NCBI RefSeq assembly: GCF_002074055.1
Contig: NZ_CP014619.1
Coordinates: 1,860,001 to 1,924,000 of the forward strand
Reading direction: 5' to 3'
DNA: 64,000 nt
From: Frondihabitans sp. 762G35
GTDB lineage: Bacteria; Actinomycetota; Actinomycetes; Actinomycetales; Microbacteriaceae
Every line of letters starts with the position of its first letter. Position 1 is the first letter of the stretch. This document shows, piece after piece, positions 1 through 8,810 of this stretch. Both the position numbers and the translations under genes were made by a program. The notes beneath the pieces were generated by a model, which was not told the origin of the DNA, made no database searches, and saw only the letters and a list, made by a program, of their open reading frames with translations.

Positions 1-1
1 C

Positions 2-736
2 GCGATCGTCGGCCGCAACCCCGATCGCACGCGCGCGGTCGCGGAGGAGGTCGGCGGCGTCGCCCACGTCTGCGACTTCGATCGCCTCGACGACGTGCGA
101 CGCCTCGCCGACACCCTCCTCGACGCGCACCCCCGTATCGACGTCCTCGCCAACAACGCCGGCGGGCTGGTCAGCCGCCGCGAGACCACCACGGACGGCT
201 ACGAGCGCACCCTGCAGTCGAACCATCTCGCGCCGTACCTCCTCACGCGGCTCCTGCTGCCCCGTCTCGTCGAGAGCTCCGGACGGGTGGTGTCGACCTC
301 GTCCGCGGCCAACCTGTTCGGCCGGGTCCGCCTGGACGACCTCAACTACGGGAAGCGGGCCTGGCTGGGTGGCTGGGGCGCCTACAGCCAGGGCAAGCTC
401 CTGACGAACATGTTCATCAGCCAGCTCGCCGCCCGGTCGAGCGTGTCCGCGTTCGCCTTCCACCCCGGCTTCGTGTCGACGAACTTCGGCATGGACACCT
501 CCGTGATGCGCCTGATGAACACGGTGACGAACGGGAACTACGGGATCAGCGCCGAGGCCGGGTCGGTGCCCCTGGTCCAGCTCGCCGGTCCGACGACGAT
601 CGACGTGCCGAGCGGCACCTATTTCGACCAGCTGAAGCCCTTCGGCCGGCAGAACCATCAGGCGAAGAACGTGCTCCTCGCGGAGGCCGTCTGGGATCGC
701 TCCGCGGAGCTGGTGGGTCTCCCCTCGACGCTCTGA
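2..736 (+). CDS. SDR-family oxidoreductase, 5' end outside the window
   Basis: Short-chain dehydrogenase/reductase missing its N-terminus: the frame is open from base 2 with no start, and the cofactor glycine motif lies upstream of the window. What remains is 244 codons. The visible family marks are an NNAG motif (bases about 152-163), a serine-rich strand (VVSTSSAAN) carrying the catalytic Ser, and a YSQGK stretch that is the YxxxK catalytic pair. The pattern fits the NAD(P)-dependent retinol-dehydrogenase/WWOX-like branch of SDRs, and the substrate is unknown. It ends with TGA at 734-736 and is followed by 350 bases without a gene. The family call is safe; the function is not. Confidence 0.85.
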   Translation, partial: AIVGRNPDRTRAVAEEVGGVAHVCDFDRLDDVRRLADTLLDAHPRIDVLANNAGGLVSRRETTTDGYERTLQSNHLAPYLLTRLLLPRLVESSGRVVSTSSAANLFGRVRLDDLNYGKRAWLGGWGAYSQGKLLTNMFISQLAARSSVSAFAFHPGFVSTNFGMDTSVMRLMNTVTNGNYGISAEAGSVPLVQLAGPTTIDVPSGTYFDQLKPFGRQNHQAKNVLLAEAVWDRSAELVGLPSTL

Positions 737-1086
737 GAGTGAGCGCTCCCTGAGTGCCGTGTACCCCGGTGTCCCCCTCATAGCCGACACCCTGCTTGGG
801 GGATGTCACGGCCCCGGAAACCTGGTTCTCTGGACCCAGGAAGAACAAGGCGGCACCGTCCACTGGGTAAGCGGGCGCGGTACCGCCCCTCCGGCTGTCG
901 CGCGGTGACGTTTTCGGGAACGTCGCCGCGCGGGCCGAGGTCCGAAGGGCTCCCCGGTGTTCGGGACGCCGAGTCGGTCCCGGGGTCCCACCTCGGCGCC
1001 ACCTCGACGTATCCGGGGAGCCTTCGGCGACCCTTCCGCGATCCGTCGACTCCGGCGGGGTTCCCTCCCGAGACGAGGAGCGGACC
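737..1086 (+). other. Non-coding leader upstream of the GH16 gene, with a strong hairpin
   Basis: No convincing gene lies in this 350-base stretch. It contains several self-complementary segments. The clearest runs from 899 to 932: a 7-bp CGCGCGG/CCGCGCG stem, one T-G pair, a 6-bp GACGTT/AACGTC stem and a TTCGGG loop. A smaller CCTGG/CCAGG hairpin lies near 820-840. The length and folding suggest a long structured 5' untranslated region for the secreted glucanase. I could not match it to any riboswitch class I know. Confidence 0.4.
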
Positions 1087-2214
1087 ATGCGGACACCGAT
1101 CAGGCTCGTCGCCGCCGTCGCCGCGGTGCTCGCCGGCCTCGCGGGGCTGAGTCTCCACCCGGACCTCGCCCGCGCCGCGGCGGTCCCCTCCACGGACGCG
1201 GCCCTCGTGGCTCACGTCGGACGACTCGTCTCCGGACTATCGACCTCCGCCGCCCGGCAGGCGCTCTCCGACTCGACCGCGGCCGTCTCCACCCCCTCGG
1301 CCGCCGCACGCTCGACCTCGGCCGCCCCGACCGCTGCGCAGACGTCCGCGCAGTCCGCCCAGCGCGCGGTCACGCAGCAGATCCGCGCCTCCGTCCGCAC
1401 CCCCTCGACCGCTCGCCAGAAGGCCCTCCCCGTCCCCGTGTCGGTAGCGTTGCCTCCCGTGGGAGACCCCGGAACACCGACGACCGATCCGACGACTCCG
1501 GCGGCCGGGGACACGCTGCCCCGGGGCGACGTCACCTCGAACGGCCGCACCTGGACCCAGAGCTACGCGGAGGACTTCTCGCGCGACGCCCCGCTCGGCC
1601 GCGTGTCATCCGTGTACCCCGGCATCGACACTTACGACGGCTTCTCGGACACCTCCGGTCAGGGCCTGTACGCGCCGGACCGCGTCCTCAGCGTGGCGAA
1701 CGGCACCCTGGACTTCTGGCTGCACTCGGAGAACGGTCGACCCCTCGTCGCGGCGATCATGCCCGACGGCTACGCCCCGCACACCACCGGGCGCGTGTCG
1801 ATCCGCTACCGCTCCGACACGACGGCGGGCTACAAGTTCGTCGGGATGTTCTGGCCCGTGAGCGACGACTGGAACGAGGGCGAGATCGACTGGCCGGAGG
1901 CGGACCTCGGTCGGACGCCGCGCCCCGCGTCGGCCGTCCCCGGCAGCTTCCGCAACGGCGGCATGACGTTCCGGCCCGCCACCGAGGCGTTCGCCCCCAC
2001 CGACTCCACGGGCTACCACGTGGCGACGACCGAGTGGGACACCCACGCGATCCGCTACTACTGGGACGGCGTCCTCGTCTCCACCGTGACCGACGCCGTG
2101 CCGACGACGCCGATGCGGGTCACGCTGCAGGCCGAGACCTTCCTCGGCCAGGGTGCCGTGCCGAAGACGTCGAGCGGCCACCTCGACATCGACTGGATCA
2201 GCATCTGGGACTGA
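1087..2214 (+). CDS. Secreted GH16-like glycoside hydrolase (beta-glucanase fold)
   Basis: A 375-residue exported protein. Residues 1-31 form a Sec signal peptide (basic MRTPIR, hydrophobic core, cleavage near ARA-AAV). Residues 32-150 are a Ser/Ala/Thr/Pro-rich linker. From about 153 to 375 there is a concanavalin-like jelly-roll domain of glycoside hydrolase family 16. The GH16 active-site signature ExDxxE is present as E266-I-D268-W-P-E271; E266 would be the nucleophile and E271 the acid/base. Family members cut beta-1,3/1,4-glucans or related polysaccharides outside the cell. The ATG start is supported by a GAGGAG ribosome site 5 bases upstream. It appears monocistronic. The polysaccharide substrate cannot be read from the sequence. 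Confidence 0.85.
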   Translation: MRTPIRLVAAVAAVLAGLAGLSLHPDLARAAAVPSTDAALVAHVGRLVSGLSTSAARQALSDSTAAVSTPSAAARSTSAAPTAAQTSAQSAQRAVTQQIRASVRTPSTARQKALPVPVSVALPPVGDPGTPTTDPTTPAAGDTLPRGDVTSNGRTWTQSYAEDFSRDAPLGRVSSVYPGIDTYDGFSDTSGQGLYAPDRVLSVANGTLDFWLHSENGRPLVAAIMPDGYAPHTTGRVSIRYRSDTTAGYKFVGMFWPVSDDWNEGEIDWPEADLGRTPRPASAVPGSFRNGGMTFRPATEAFAPTDSTGYHVATTEWDTHAIRYYWDGVLVSTVTDAVPTTPMRVTLQAETFLGQGAVPKTSSGHLDIDWISIWD

Positions 2215-2239
2215 CCTCCTGCGCCCCCGATCCTCCCGC

Positions 2240-2251
2240 TAGGGTGATCCG
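2240..2251 (+). promoter_or_regulatory. Leaderless -10 element for the APH-family gene
   Basis: TAGGGT at 2240-2245 is followed by 6 bases and then the ATG at 2252, with no ribosome site. This places the predicted transcription start at the start codon. Confidence 0.5.
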
Positions 2252-3145
2252 ATGCCCGACGCGACCCCGGTTCCCGACGACCGCGAGGTGACCGTGGCGC
2301 TCGTGCGGAGCCTCCTCGACGAACAACGGCCCGATCTGGCCCGCCTCGACGTCCGTCACGTCGCGGACGGCTGGGACAACGCCGTCTTCCGCCTCGGCGA
2401 CCGACTCGCCGCCCGGCTCCCCCGCCGCAGCACCGACATCGTCGGCAACGACGTCGCCTGGCTCCCGCGCCTCGCCGGCCGGTTCACCGTACCCGTGCCG
2501 GCGGCCGTGTTCGTCGGCCGGCCGGGTCGGGGCTATCCCTGGCCGTGGAGCATCGTCCCCTGGTTCGAGGGCGACCTCGTGGCGCTCTCCCCCGTCGCCG
2601 AGCGTGCGACCCTGGTCGCCGACCTCGCGGTTTTCCTCCGGGAGCTCCACGTGCCGGCACCCGCCGACGCGCCGGTGAACGCCGTAAGGGGCGTTCCCCT
2701 CGCCACGCGCGGCGAGGCGATGCGCGCGCGATTCGCCACGGGGCTCCTGCCCGACGCCGCGCGCCTCCGGCGGGTCTGGCAGGAGTCGCTGGCCACGCCG
2801 GGCTGGACGGGCGCCCCGCTCTGGATCCACGGCGACCTGCATCCGGCGAACCTGCTCGGTCTCGACGGTCGCCTCGCCGCCGTCATCGACTTCGGCGATC
2901 TCACGTCCGGCGATCCGGCGACCGATCTCGCGACGGCCTGGCTGACCTTCGATCCGGAGTCGCGGGCGGCGCTCCGGGATGCCCTCGGGCCGGACGACGA
3001 CACCTGGCGGCGAGCCCGCGGCTGGGCTGTCGTGATGGCGGCCGCCATCCATGTCTCTCCGCAGAGCGACGCCACCCTCCGCGGTGTCTCGACGCACGCC
3101 CTCGGCGAGATCGCGCGCGACGACGCCGTCCGCCCGGGAGGCTGA
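2252..3145 (+). CDS. Aminoglycoside phosphotransferase-family kinase
   Basis: A 297-residue soluble kinase of the APH/choline-kinase fold. The catalytic loop HGDLHPANLL (near residues 194-203) supplies the catalytic Asp and metal-binding Asn. The following IDFGD (about 213-217) is the DFG-equivalent metal site, and WDNAVFRLG near the N-terminus is the nucleotide-binding strand. Homologues phosphorylate aminoglycosides, macrolides or small metabolites such as homoserine and choline, and the substrate here is open. The gene is alone, leaderless, and convergent with the iron-transport operon, 24 bases away. It should not be read as a proven resistance gene. Confidence 0.85.
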   Translation: MPDATPVPDDREVTVALVRSLLDEQRPDLARLDVRHVADGWDNAVFRLGDRLAARLPRRSTDIVGNDVAWLPRLAGRFTVPVPAAVFVGRPGRGYPWPWSIVPWFEGDLVALSPVAERATLVADLAVFLRELHVPAPADAPVNAVRGVPLATRGEAMRARFATGLLPDAARLRRVWQESLATPGWTGAPLWIHGDLHPANLLGLDGRLAAVIDFGDLTSGDPATDLATAWLTFDPESRAALRDALGPDDDTWRRARGWAVVMAAAIHVSPQSDATLRGVSTHALGEIARDDAVRPGG

Positions 3146-3173
3146 GGATCGGGACCGCCGCGCGAGTCCTCAG
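3142..3173. terminator. Short convergent-gene hairpin covering both stop codons
   Basis: CTGAGGA (3142-3148) pairs perfectly with TCCTCAG (3167-3173). The APH stop and the ABC ATPase stop both fall inside the stem. There is no T-tract, so it is at best a weak bidirectional terminator. Confidence 0.35.
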
Positions 3174-3955
3174 GCCCCGGTGCGCGCGAGCGGGACGACG
3201 AGCGGCGTGTGCGACTGCGGGTCGTCGATGATCTCGCAGGGCAGCCCGAAGACGTCCTCGACGAGATCCGGTGTGAGCACGTCGCCCGGTCGCCCCGCGT
3301 CGACGATGCGCCCCTCCTTCATCACGACGAGATGGGTGGCGTAGCGGGCCGCCTGATTGAGGTCGTGCAGCACCACCACGAGGGTCCGGCCCTCCCGGTG
3401 CAGGCGGGCGCAGAGCTCGAGGACGTCGTACTGGTGCGCGATGTCGAGGAACGTCGTCGGCTCGTCGAGCAGCAGGATGCCCGTCTCCTGCGCCAGCACC
3501 ATCGCGATCCACGCCCGCTGCCGCTGGCCGCCCGACAGCTCGGACACGTGCCGCGCCGCCAGGCCGTCGACGTTCGTGGCGACGAGCGCGCCGGAGACGG
3601 CCTCCTCGTCCGCGGACGACCACTGTCGGAAGAGCCCCTGGTGCGGGAACCGGCCCCGACCGACGAGGTCGCGCACCGTGATGCCCTCGGGCGCGATCGG
3701 GCTCTGCGGCAGCATGCCGAGTCGCTTCGCGATGTCCCGGCTGCGGTAGCTGCGGAGCGGCCGGCCGTCGAGCTCCACGACCCCCGCCGTCGGCGTCAGC
3801 GTGCGGGCGAGGGCCTTCAGCAGGGTGGACTTGCCGCAGGCGTTCGGCCCGACGATCACCGTCAACTCCCCCTCGGGGACGTCGAAGGTCAGGTCGTCGA
3901 CGACGATCCGGTCGTCGTAGGCGAGGCGCACGTCCTTCGCGGTCAGGAGCGACAT
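3170..3955 (-). CDS. Ferric-siderophore ABC transporter ATPase (FecE/FepC family)
   Basis: The 261-residue ATP-hydrolysing subunit of an iron-siderophore importer. It has Walker A GPNACGKST near residues 36-44, the signature LSGGQRQRAWIAMVLAQ, Walker B GILLLDEPTTFLDI and the H-loop VVLHDLNQAARYA. The DLNQA stretch after the H-loop is typical of FecE/FhuC proteins. I placed the start at the ATG at 3955 (MSLLTAKDV), which overlaps the TGA of the upstream permease as ATGA. The longer open frame upstream is read-through of the opposite reading phase. It is the last gene of a three-gene iron-box operon. Confidence 0.93.
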   Translation of the reverse strand: MSLLTAKDVRLAYDDRIVVDDLTFDVPEGELTVIVGPNACGKSTLLKALARTLTPTAGVVELDGRPLRSYRSRDIAKRLGMLPQSPIAPEGITVRDLVGRGRFPHQGLFRQWSSADEEAVSGALVATNVDGLAARHVSELSGGQRQRAWIAMVLAQETGILLLDEPTTFLDIAHQYDVLELCARLHREGRTLVVVLHDLNQAARYATHLVVMKEGRIVDAGRPGDVLTPDLVEDVFGLPCEIIDDPQSHTPLVVPLARTGA

Positions 3956-5040
3956 CAGAGGGTTCCCTTCTTCCACTCCCGGAGGAGCAGGTAGCCGAGG
4001 TAGACGCCGCCGAGGAGCGCCGTGAGGAGGCCGACCGGCAGCTGCGAGCCGAACACGCCGCGCTGGACCACGAAGTCGGCCAGGACCATCAGGAGCGCGC
4101 CCACGAGGCCGGACAGGACGATGCTCGCACCCGGCGCCCGGGCCAGGCGCCTGGCCACCTGCGGTGCGGTCAGAGCGACGAAGGCGATCGGCCCGGCGCT
4201 CGCCACGGCCGCCGTCGAGAGACCGATCGCGGTGAGGACGACGAGCGTCCTCGTCGCGGTGCTCCGCGCTCCGAGCGCGTCGGCCACGTCGTCGCCCATC
4301 TCGACGAGGTCGAGGCGGCGGCCGAGGGCGACGGCGCACGGGACGAGGACGACCACGGCGACCCAGACCACCGAGGCGTCGCCCCACGAGCGGTCCGCGA
4401 GGGTGCCGCTGAGGTACGCGGCGAGGGCCGTCGCCTCCTGCAGCTGGACGCGGGTGAGGACGAACTGCACGAACGCCGTCGCCATCGCGGACACGCCGAT
4501 GCCGACGAGGATCATCCGGCCGGGCGACGAGAAGCCCCGGCCGGTGCCCAGGTAGACGAGGCCGATGGCGACCAGGGCTCCGACGAGCGCGCCGACGGGC
4601 GTCGGCAGGATGCCAGGCAGGAGCAGCCCGAACGTCGCGGCACCCGCGCTCGCCCCCGCCCCCAGGCCGATGACGTCGGGACTGCCGAGCGGGTTGCGCG
4701 TCACCGTCTGGAACAGCGCGCCGGAGACGCCGAGGGCCGCTCCCGCGCCGATCGCGGTGACGAGACGCGGGCCCCGGTAGACGTTCAGGACGAACTGCGT
4801 CCGCGCGTCGCTGTCGCCGAGAACGGCGCGGGCGAGATCCGGGAGAGGCACCCCGAGGCTCCCGAGCGCGAGCGTCAGGAGGGAGAGCACGAGGAGCCCG
4901 AGCAGGGCGACGGAGCCGACGACGATCAAGCGACGACGGAGCGGCAGGCTGAGCCACGAGCCCAGCCGGAGCACCGGCCGGGACGGCGCGGGAGGGGCGG
5001 CGGGGAGCGACCGGGCGGGTCGGGTGACGGGCGCGGTCAC
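3955..5040 (-). CDS. Ferric-siderophore ABC permease (FecCD family), second subunit
   Basis: A 361-residue integral membrane protein with about ten predicted helices and FecCD hallmarks: GAALGVSGALFQTVTRNPLGSPDVIGLGAGA near residues 99-129, the GPIAFVALTAPQVARRL segment, and GVFGSQLPVGLLTALLGG near the C-terminus. It pairs with the upstream permease to form the heterodimeric channel for a ferric siderophore. The start is GTG at 5040, overlapping the last codons of the upstream permease by 4 bases, and its stop overlaps the ATPase start. The N-terminal 35 residues are an Ala/Pro/Arg-rich cytoplasmic tail. Confidence 0.92.
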   Translation of the reverse strand: MTAPVTRPARSLPAAPPAPSRPVLRLGSWLSLPLRRRLIVVGSVALLGLLVLSLLTLALGSLGVPLPDLARAVLGDSDARTQFVLNVYRGPRLVTAIGAGAALGVSGALFQTVTRNPLGSPDVIGLGAGASAGAATFGLLLPGILPTPVGALVGALVAIGLVYLGTGRGFSSPGRMILVGIGVSAMATAFVQFVLTRVQLQEATALAAYLSGTLADRSWGDASVVWVAVVVLVPCAVALGRRLDLVEMGDDVADALGARSTATRTLVVLTAIGLSTAAVASAGPIAFVALTAPQVARRLARAPGASIVLSGLVGALLMVLADFVVQRGVFGSQLPVGLLTALLGGVYLGYLLLREWKKGTL

Positions 5041-6062
5041 TCGGCGCCGCGCATCCTGCGGACCGCCAGGAGCAGGACCGGCGCGCCGAGGAACGCGGTG
5101 ACGACACCCACCTGCAGCTCGCCGGGGCTCGCGACGACGCGGCCCAGGACGTCGGCCGACACGAGCAGTACCGCGCCGCCGACCGCGCTGAACGGCAGCA
5201 GCCAGCGGTGGTCCGCGCCGGTGAGGAGCCGCACGACGTGCGGGACGGCGAGACCGATGAAGGCGATGGGCCCGACGGCCGCGGTCGAGCCGGCGCAGAG
5301 GAGCGCCGTGGCGAGAGCACCCACGAGGCGCGTCCGGCCCACCGTGGCACCGAGGGCCGTCGCCGTGTCGTCGCCGAGAGCGAGCGCGTTGAGCGACGAC
5401 GGCAGGACGAGCGCCAGCACGAAGCCGGCGACGAGGTACGGCAGCGTCTCGACGATCAGCGCCGGATCGCGCCCCGCGAGAGAGCCGACGACCCAGAAGC
5501 GGTAGCTGTCGAACGCCTCCGGATGCGTCAGCGTCACCGCCTGGATGTACGCGCTGAGGACGGCGGTGACGACCGCGCCCGCCAGGACGAGCCGCACCGG
5601 CGTCACCCCGCGTCGCCCCGAGCCGAGCGCGAAGACGGCGACGACGGCCACGAGAGCGCCCGGGAGGGCGAGCCAGACCCGCTCCTGTCCCGAGCCGACC
5701 CCGAAGAAGGCGAGTCCGGTTACGATCGCGGCCGCGGAACCCGCCCCGATGCCGAGGAGGCCCGGGTCGCCGAGAGGGTTCCGGGTCAGGCCCTGCATGA
5801 TGACTCCCGCGGTCGCGAGCGCCGCTCCGGAGAGGAGGCCGAGGACGGTGCGCGGGACCCGGGAGAGGACGACCGTGTCGTCGAACGATGACGACGGATC
5901 GGTCAGCGCCCGCCAGACGGTGTCGAGCGGGACCGAGCGCGTGCCGACGGCGACGCTGACGAGACCCACCAGCACGAGGAGCCCCAGGGCCAGGGCGAGG
6001 GCGGGCAGGAGCCTCGTGGCCCGAGCGCGCGTGGGGGCGGGTCGGGCAGAGAGCAGGAGCAT
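5037..6062 (-). CDS. Ferric-siderophore ABC permease (FecCD family), first subunit
   Basis: A 341-residue permease, first gene of the iron-import operon. It shows GAALATAGVIMQGLTRNPLGDPGLLGIGAGSAAA and GPIAFIGLAVPHVVRLLTG, the two conserved FecCD loops that contact the ATPase and the binding protein. I chose the ATG at 6062 (MLLLSARPAP) because GGAGGG lies 3 bases upstream. A longer frame beginning at GTG 6089 would start inside the iron box and is unlikely. Transcription should be iron-repressed through that box. No FecB/FhuD-type binding protein gene accompanies the operon anywhere in the window. Confidence 0.92.
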   Translation of the reverse strand: MLLLSARPAPTRARATRLLPALALALGLLVLVGLVSVAVGTRSVPLDTVWRALTDPSSSFDDTVVLSRVPRTVLGLLSGAALATAGVIMQGLTRNPLGDPGLLGIGAGSAAAIVTGLAFFGVGSGQERVWLALPGALVAVVAVFALGSGRRGVTPVRLVLAGAVVTAVLSAYIQAVTLTHPEAFDSYRFWVVGSLAGRDPALIVETLPYLVAGFVLALVLPSSLNALALGDDTATALGATVGRTRLVGALATALLCAGSTAAVGPIAFIGLAVPHVVRLLTGADHRWLLPFSAVGGAVLLVSADVLGRVVASPGELQVGVVTAFLGAPVLLLAVRRMRGAE

Positions 6063-6074
6063 GGTCCCTCCAAT

Positions 6075-6093
6075 ATAGGTAAGGCTCACCTAA
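6075..6093 (-). promoter_or_regulatory. Iron box (DtxR/IdeR/DmdR operator)
   Basis: The 19-bp site matches the actinobacterial iron-box consensus TTAGGTTAGGCTAACCTAA at 16 of 19 positions, as read on the plus strand. It is an imperfect palindrome 12 bases upstream of the FecCD ATG, placed to block the promoter. In the family, Fe(II)-bound DtxR/IdeR binds such sites and represses siderophore uptake. It also lies in the divergent region shared with the Dpp-type operon, whose first gene begins about 260 bases away. Confidence 0.85.
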
Positions 6094-6351
6094 ATTGCCA
6101 CCGGAGCGACCGGAGGCCCGTCGCCACCGTGCTATTTTTCCTTAGCGCCCTCTCCAGCAGCGATCGGGAGCGAAGGACTGACGACCGTTCACCAGCGACG
6201 GACGACTCAGCAGCGATACCGGGTTCAACAGCGACGGGTGTCCCCTCCATGCACCGTGCCCTCCGACACGGTGATCCCCACCGCCCCGCACCCGCGGGGA
6301 TCAGGAATCATGGACCCGACACCGCTGGTCCTGAAAGGTCTGCCCACACCC

Positions 6352-7857
6352 ATGCGCCCCGCACGACTCCTCGCCGCCGCAGCCATCGCCGCGAGCCTCG
6401 CCCTCGTGGCTTCCGGCTGCACCTCCGCCGGAGGGTCCCCCGGAACCTCGAAGGCCCCCGACACCGCGGCCACCGTCAAGGTCGGCCTCGTGCTCGAGCC
6501 CACCGACCTCGACATCCGCACGACGGCGGGCATCGCCCTCGACCAGGTGCTCATCGACAACGTCTACCAGGGGCTCGTCGGCCGCACGTCGACGAACGAC
6601 GTCGTGGACGTCCTGGCCGCGAGCCACACCGTCTCCGCCGATGCGCTGACGTACACCTTCACCCTCCACAAAGGGGTGACCTTCGGCGACGGCGCCGCCA
6701 TGACGGCGGCCGACGTCGTCTGGTCGCTCGAGCAGGTCAAGAAGACCACCGCGTTCCAGAACAGCCAGGACCTCGCCGGGGTCTCCTCGATCACCGCCCC
6801 GTCGGCGGACACCGTGAAGATCACCCTGGCGAAGCCCGACTCCAACCTCCTCTGGGCGCTCTCCGGACGCGCGGGGCTCGTCCTCGAGAAAGCCGCCACC
6901 AACGACCTCTCCACCACCGCGAACGGCACCGGGCCGTACCGGCTCGCGAGCTGGAAGCAGGGCGACAGCATCCGGCTCACCCGCAACGACTCCTACTGGG
7001 GCACGAAGGCGAAGGTCAAGGAGGTCGACTTCACCTACTACACGAGCCCCTCGGCCGCGATCAACGCGGTGATCTCCGGCGACGTCGACGTCCAGACGGC
7101 GGTCGACCCGACGCTCAAGGCGCAGCTGAACGGCGTCAGCGGGATCACCCTCAAGTCGGGCAAGACGACCGACAAGTACACGCTCGCGTTCAACGACCGC
7201 GTGGCCCCGTTCACCGATCCGAAGGTCCGCCAGGCCCTCCGCGAGGCGATCGACAGCAAGGCGCTCATCACGGCGCTCGGCGGAGCGGGCGTCGAACAGG
7301 GCGGCCCGATCCCGGAGCTCGATCCCGGATACCGCGACCTCACGAAGGTGGACGCGTACGATCCCGCGAACGCGCGGAAGCTCCTGAAGGAGGCCGGTGC
7401 GACGAACCTCACCCTCGACCTCACCTATGCGAACTTCTACCCGGCCTCGATCGGCGACGTCCTCACGACGCAGCTCAAGGCCGTCGGCATCACGCTCCGG
7501 GTGAAGCAGACCGACTTCACGACGTGGATCAACAACGTCTTCGTGAAGCACGACTATCAGCTGAGCATCGTGAACCACGCCGAATCGCACGACTTCGGCA
7601 ACTGGGCGAACCCCGACTACTACTTCGGCTACGACAACAAGAAGGTCCAGGCGCTCTATCAGGAGTCCCTGGCGGCGACCGATCCGAAGGTCGTCGACGA
7701 GAAGCTCGCCGCCGCCGCGGAGATCGTCGCGCAGGATGCCCCGGCCGACTGGCTCTACACGGCGACGACCCTCACGGCCATCCACGACGGCGTCACGGGC
7801 TTCCCGACCTCGTCGACCAGCGCCCGCCTCGACCTGGCGAACCTCGCGAAGTCGTAG
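6352..7857 (+). CDS. Lipoprotein substrate-binding protein, Dpp/Nik/Opp type (SBP_bac_5)
   Basis: A 501-residue extracytoplasmic receptor of a Dpp-type ABC importer. It has a lipoprotein signal: MRPARLL, a hydrophobic core, then lipobox VASGC with Cys at residue 23, so it is anchored to the outer face of the membrane. The mature part shows family-5 binding-protein features: a GLVGRT-like first strand, TYTFTLHKGVTFGDG, and GTGPYRLASWKQGDSIRLTRNDSYWG. Family members carry di- and oligopeptides, nickel or opine-type metallophores. An upstream ATG at 6310, with AGGA close by, would add 14 residues; I prefer 6352 because it gives a normal-length signal. It is transcribed away from the iron-box operon. 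Confidence 0.88.
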   Translation: MRPARLLAAAAIAASLALVASGCTSAGGSPGTSKAPDTAATVKVGLVLEPTDLDIRTTAGIALDQVLIDNVYQGLVGRTSTNDVVDVLAASHTVSADALTYTFTLHKGVTFGDGAAMTAADVVWSLEQVKKTTAFQNSQDLAGVSSITAPSADTVKITLAKPDSNLLWALSGRAGLVLEKAATNDLSTTANGTGPYRLASWKQGDSIRLTRNDSYWGTKAKVKEVDFTYYTSPSAAINAVISGDVDVQTAVDPTLKAQLNGVSGITLKSGKTTDKYTLAFNDRVAPFTDPKVRQALREAIDSKALITALGGAGVEQGGPIPELDPGYRDLTKVDAYDPANARKLLKEAGATNLTLDLTYANFYPASIGDVLTTQLKAVGITLRVKQTDFTTWINNVFVKHDYQLSIVNHAESHDFGNWANPDYYFGYDNKKVQALYQESLAATDPKVVDEKLAAAAEIVAQDAPADWLYTATTLTAIHDGVTGFPTSSTSARLDLANLAKS

Positions 7858-8810
7858 TGGCCCGCTTCGTCCTCTCGCGCGTCGTCCTGCTCCTGGTGGG
7901 CCTGGTCGTCGCCAGCGCCCTGATCTTCGGCACGCTCCGGCTCCTCACCGGTGACGTGGCGCAGGTCATCGCGGGGACGCAGGGCACGCCCGAGCAGGTC
8001 GCGGCGATCACGCGGTCGCTCGGGCTCGACCGCCCGCTGATCGTGCAGTACGGGTCGTGGTTGGCGGGGCTCCTGCGCGGCGACCTGGGCGACTCCCTCG
8101 TCACCGGGACCCCCGTGGCGTCGCAACTGGTCGAGAAGCTGTCGGTGACGCTCCCCCTCGCCGGGCTCTCGCTCCTGTTCGGCCTGGCGCTCGGGATCCC
8201 GCTCGGGGTCGTGTCGGCGCTGCGGCGTCGGCGGGTGTCCGGCACGCTGATCTCCGTCTCGGCGCAGGCGCTGGCCGCGGTGCCGGCGGTCTGGGGAGGC
8301 ATGATCCTGATCGCGGTCTTCGCCGTGGCGCTCAAGCTCCTGCCGACCCAGGGCTACCCGAGCGACGGTTGGGCGGAACCCGGCCTGGCGGTGCGCAGCC
8401 TGCTCCTGCCGGCCCTCACGATCGGGGTGATCGAGGGCGCCGTCCTGCTGCGGTTCACACGCTCGGCCACCCTCGGCGCACTCGACGAGGACTACGTGCG
8501 GACGGCGGCGGCCAAGGGCCTGACCCGGACCCAGGCGGTGATCCGGCACGGTCTGCCGAACGTGCTGCTGAGCGTCGTGTCAGTGCTGGGGGTGCAGATC
8601 GCCGCGCTCCTGGTGGGCGCGGTCCTCGTCGAGCAGCTCTTCGCCCTCCCCGGGGTGGGCAGGATGCTCGTGGCCGACGTCGCCGTCCGCGACCTCACGA
8701 AGGTCCAGGGCGAACTGCTGGCGCTCACGGGTCTCGTTCTCCTCACCGGCTTCGCCGTCGACCTCGTCCACCGCGCCGTCGACCCGCGCCTCCGGGAGCC
8801 CGGCGAATGA
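7857..8810 (+). CDS. ABC transporter permease, DppB/OppB type
   Basis: A 317-residue inner-membrane permease. The GTG start at 7857 uses the G of the binding protein's TAG stop. Its N-terminus (ARFVLSRVVLLLVGLVVASALIFGTLRLLTGD) is the usual DppB first helix, followed by the extracytoplasmic LGLDRPLIVQYGSWLAGLLRGDLGDSL segment conserved in DppB/NikB. The EAA loop (YVRTAAAKGLTRTQAVIRHGLPN) that docks on the ATPase is intact near residues 212-234. Six helices are predicted. It ends in ATGA overlapping the next gene. Confidence 0.92.
   Translation: MARFVLSRVVLLLVGLVVASALIFGTLRLLTGDVAQVIAGTQGTPEQVAAITRSLGLDRPLIVQYGSWLAGLLRGDLGDSLVTGTPVASQLVEKLSVTLPLAGLSLLFGLALGIPLGVVSALRRRRVSGTLISVSAQALAAVPAVWGGMILIAVFAVALKLLPTQGYPSDGWAEPGLAVRSLLLPALTIGVIEGAVLLRFTRSATLGALDEDYVRTAAAKGLTRTQAVIRHGLPNVLLSVVSVLGVQIAALLVGAVLVEQLFALPGVGRMLVADVAVRDLTKVQGELLALTGLVLLTGFAVDLVHRAVDPRLREPGE

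Noticed and set aside
737-1086. c-di-AMP (ydaO-type) riboswitch before the GH16 gene
   Set aside because: The conserved ydaO blocks (GGGGTGAA and the distal GAACCCG-type element) were not found in the correct order; kept only as an unclassified structured leader.
546-1309. Overlapping Arg-rich ORFs on both strands around the 737-1086 spacer
   Set aside because: Low-complexity Arg/Pro/Ser translations without start signals or homology, typical of non-coding GC-rich DNA.
6063-6089. Longer start (GTG 6089) for the first FecCD permease
   Set aside because: It lies inside the iron box and leaves no room for a promoter or ribosome site; ATG 6062 has GGAGGG directly upstream.
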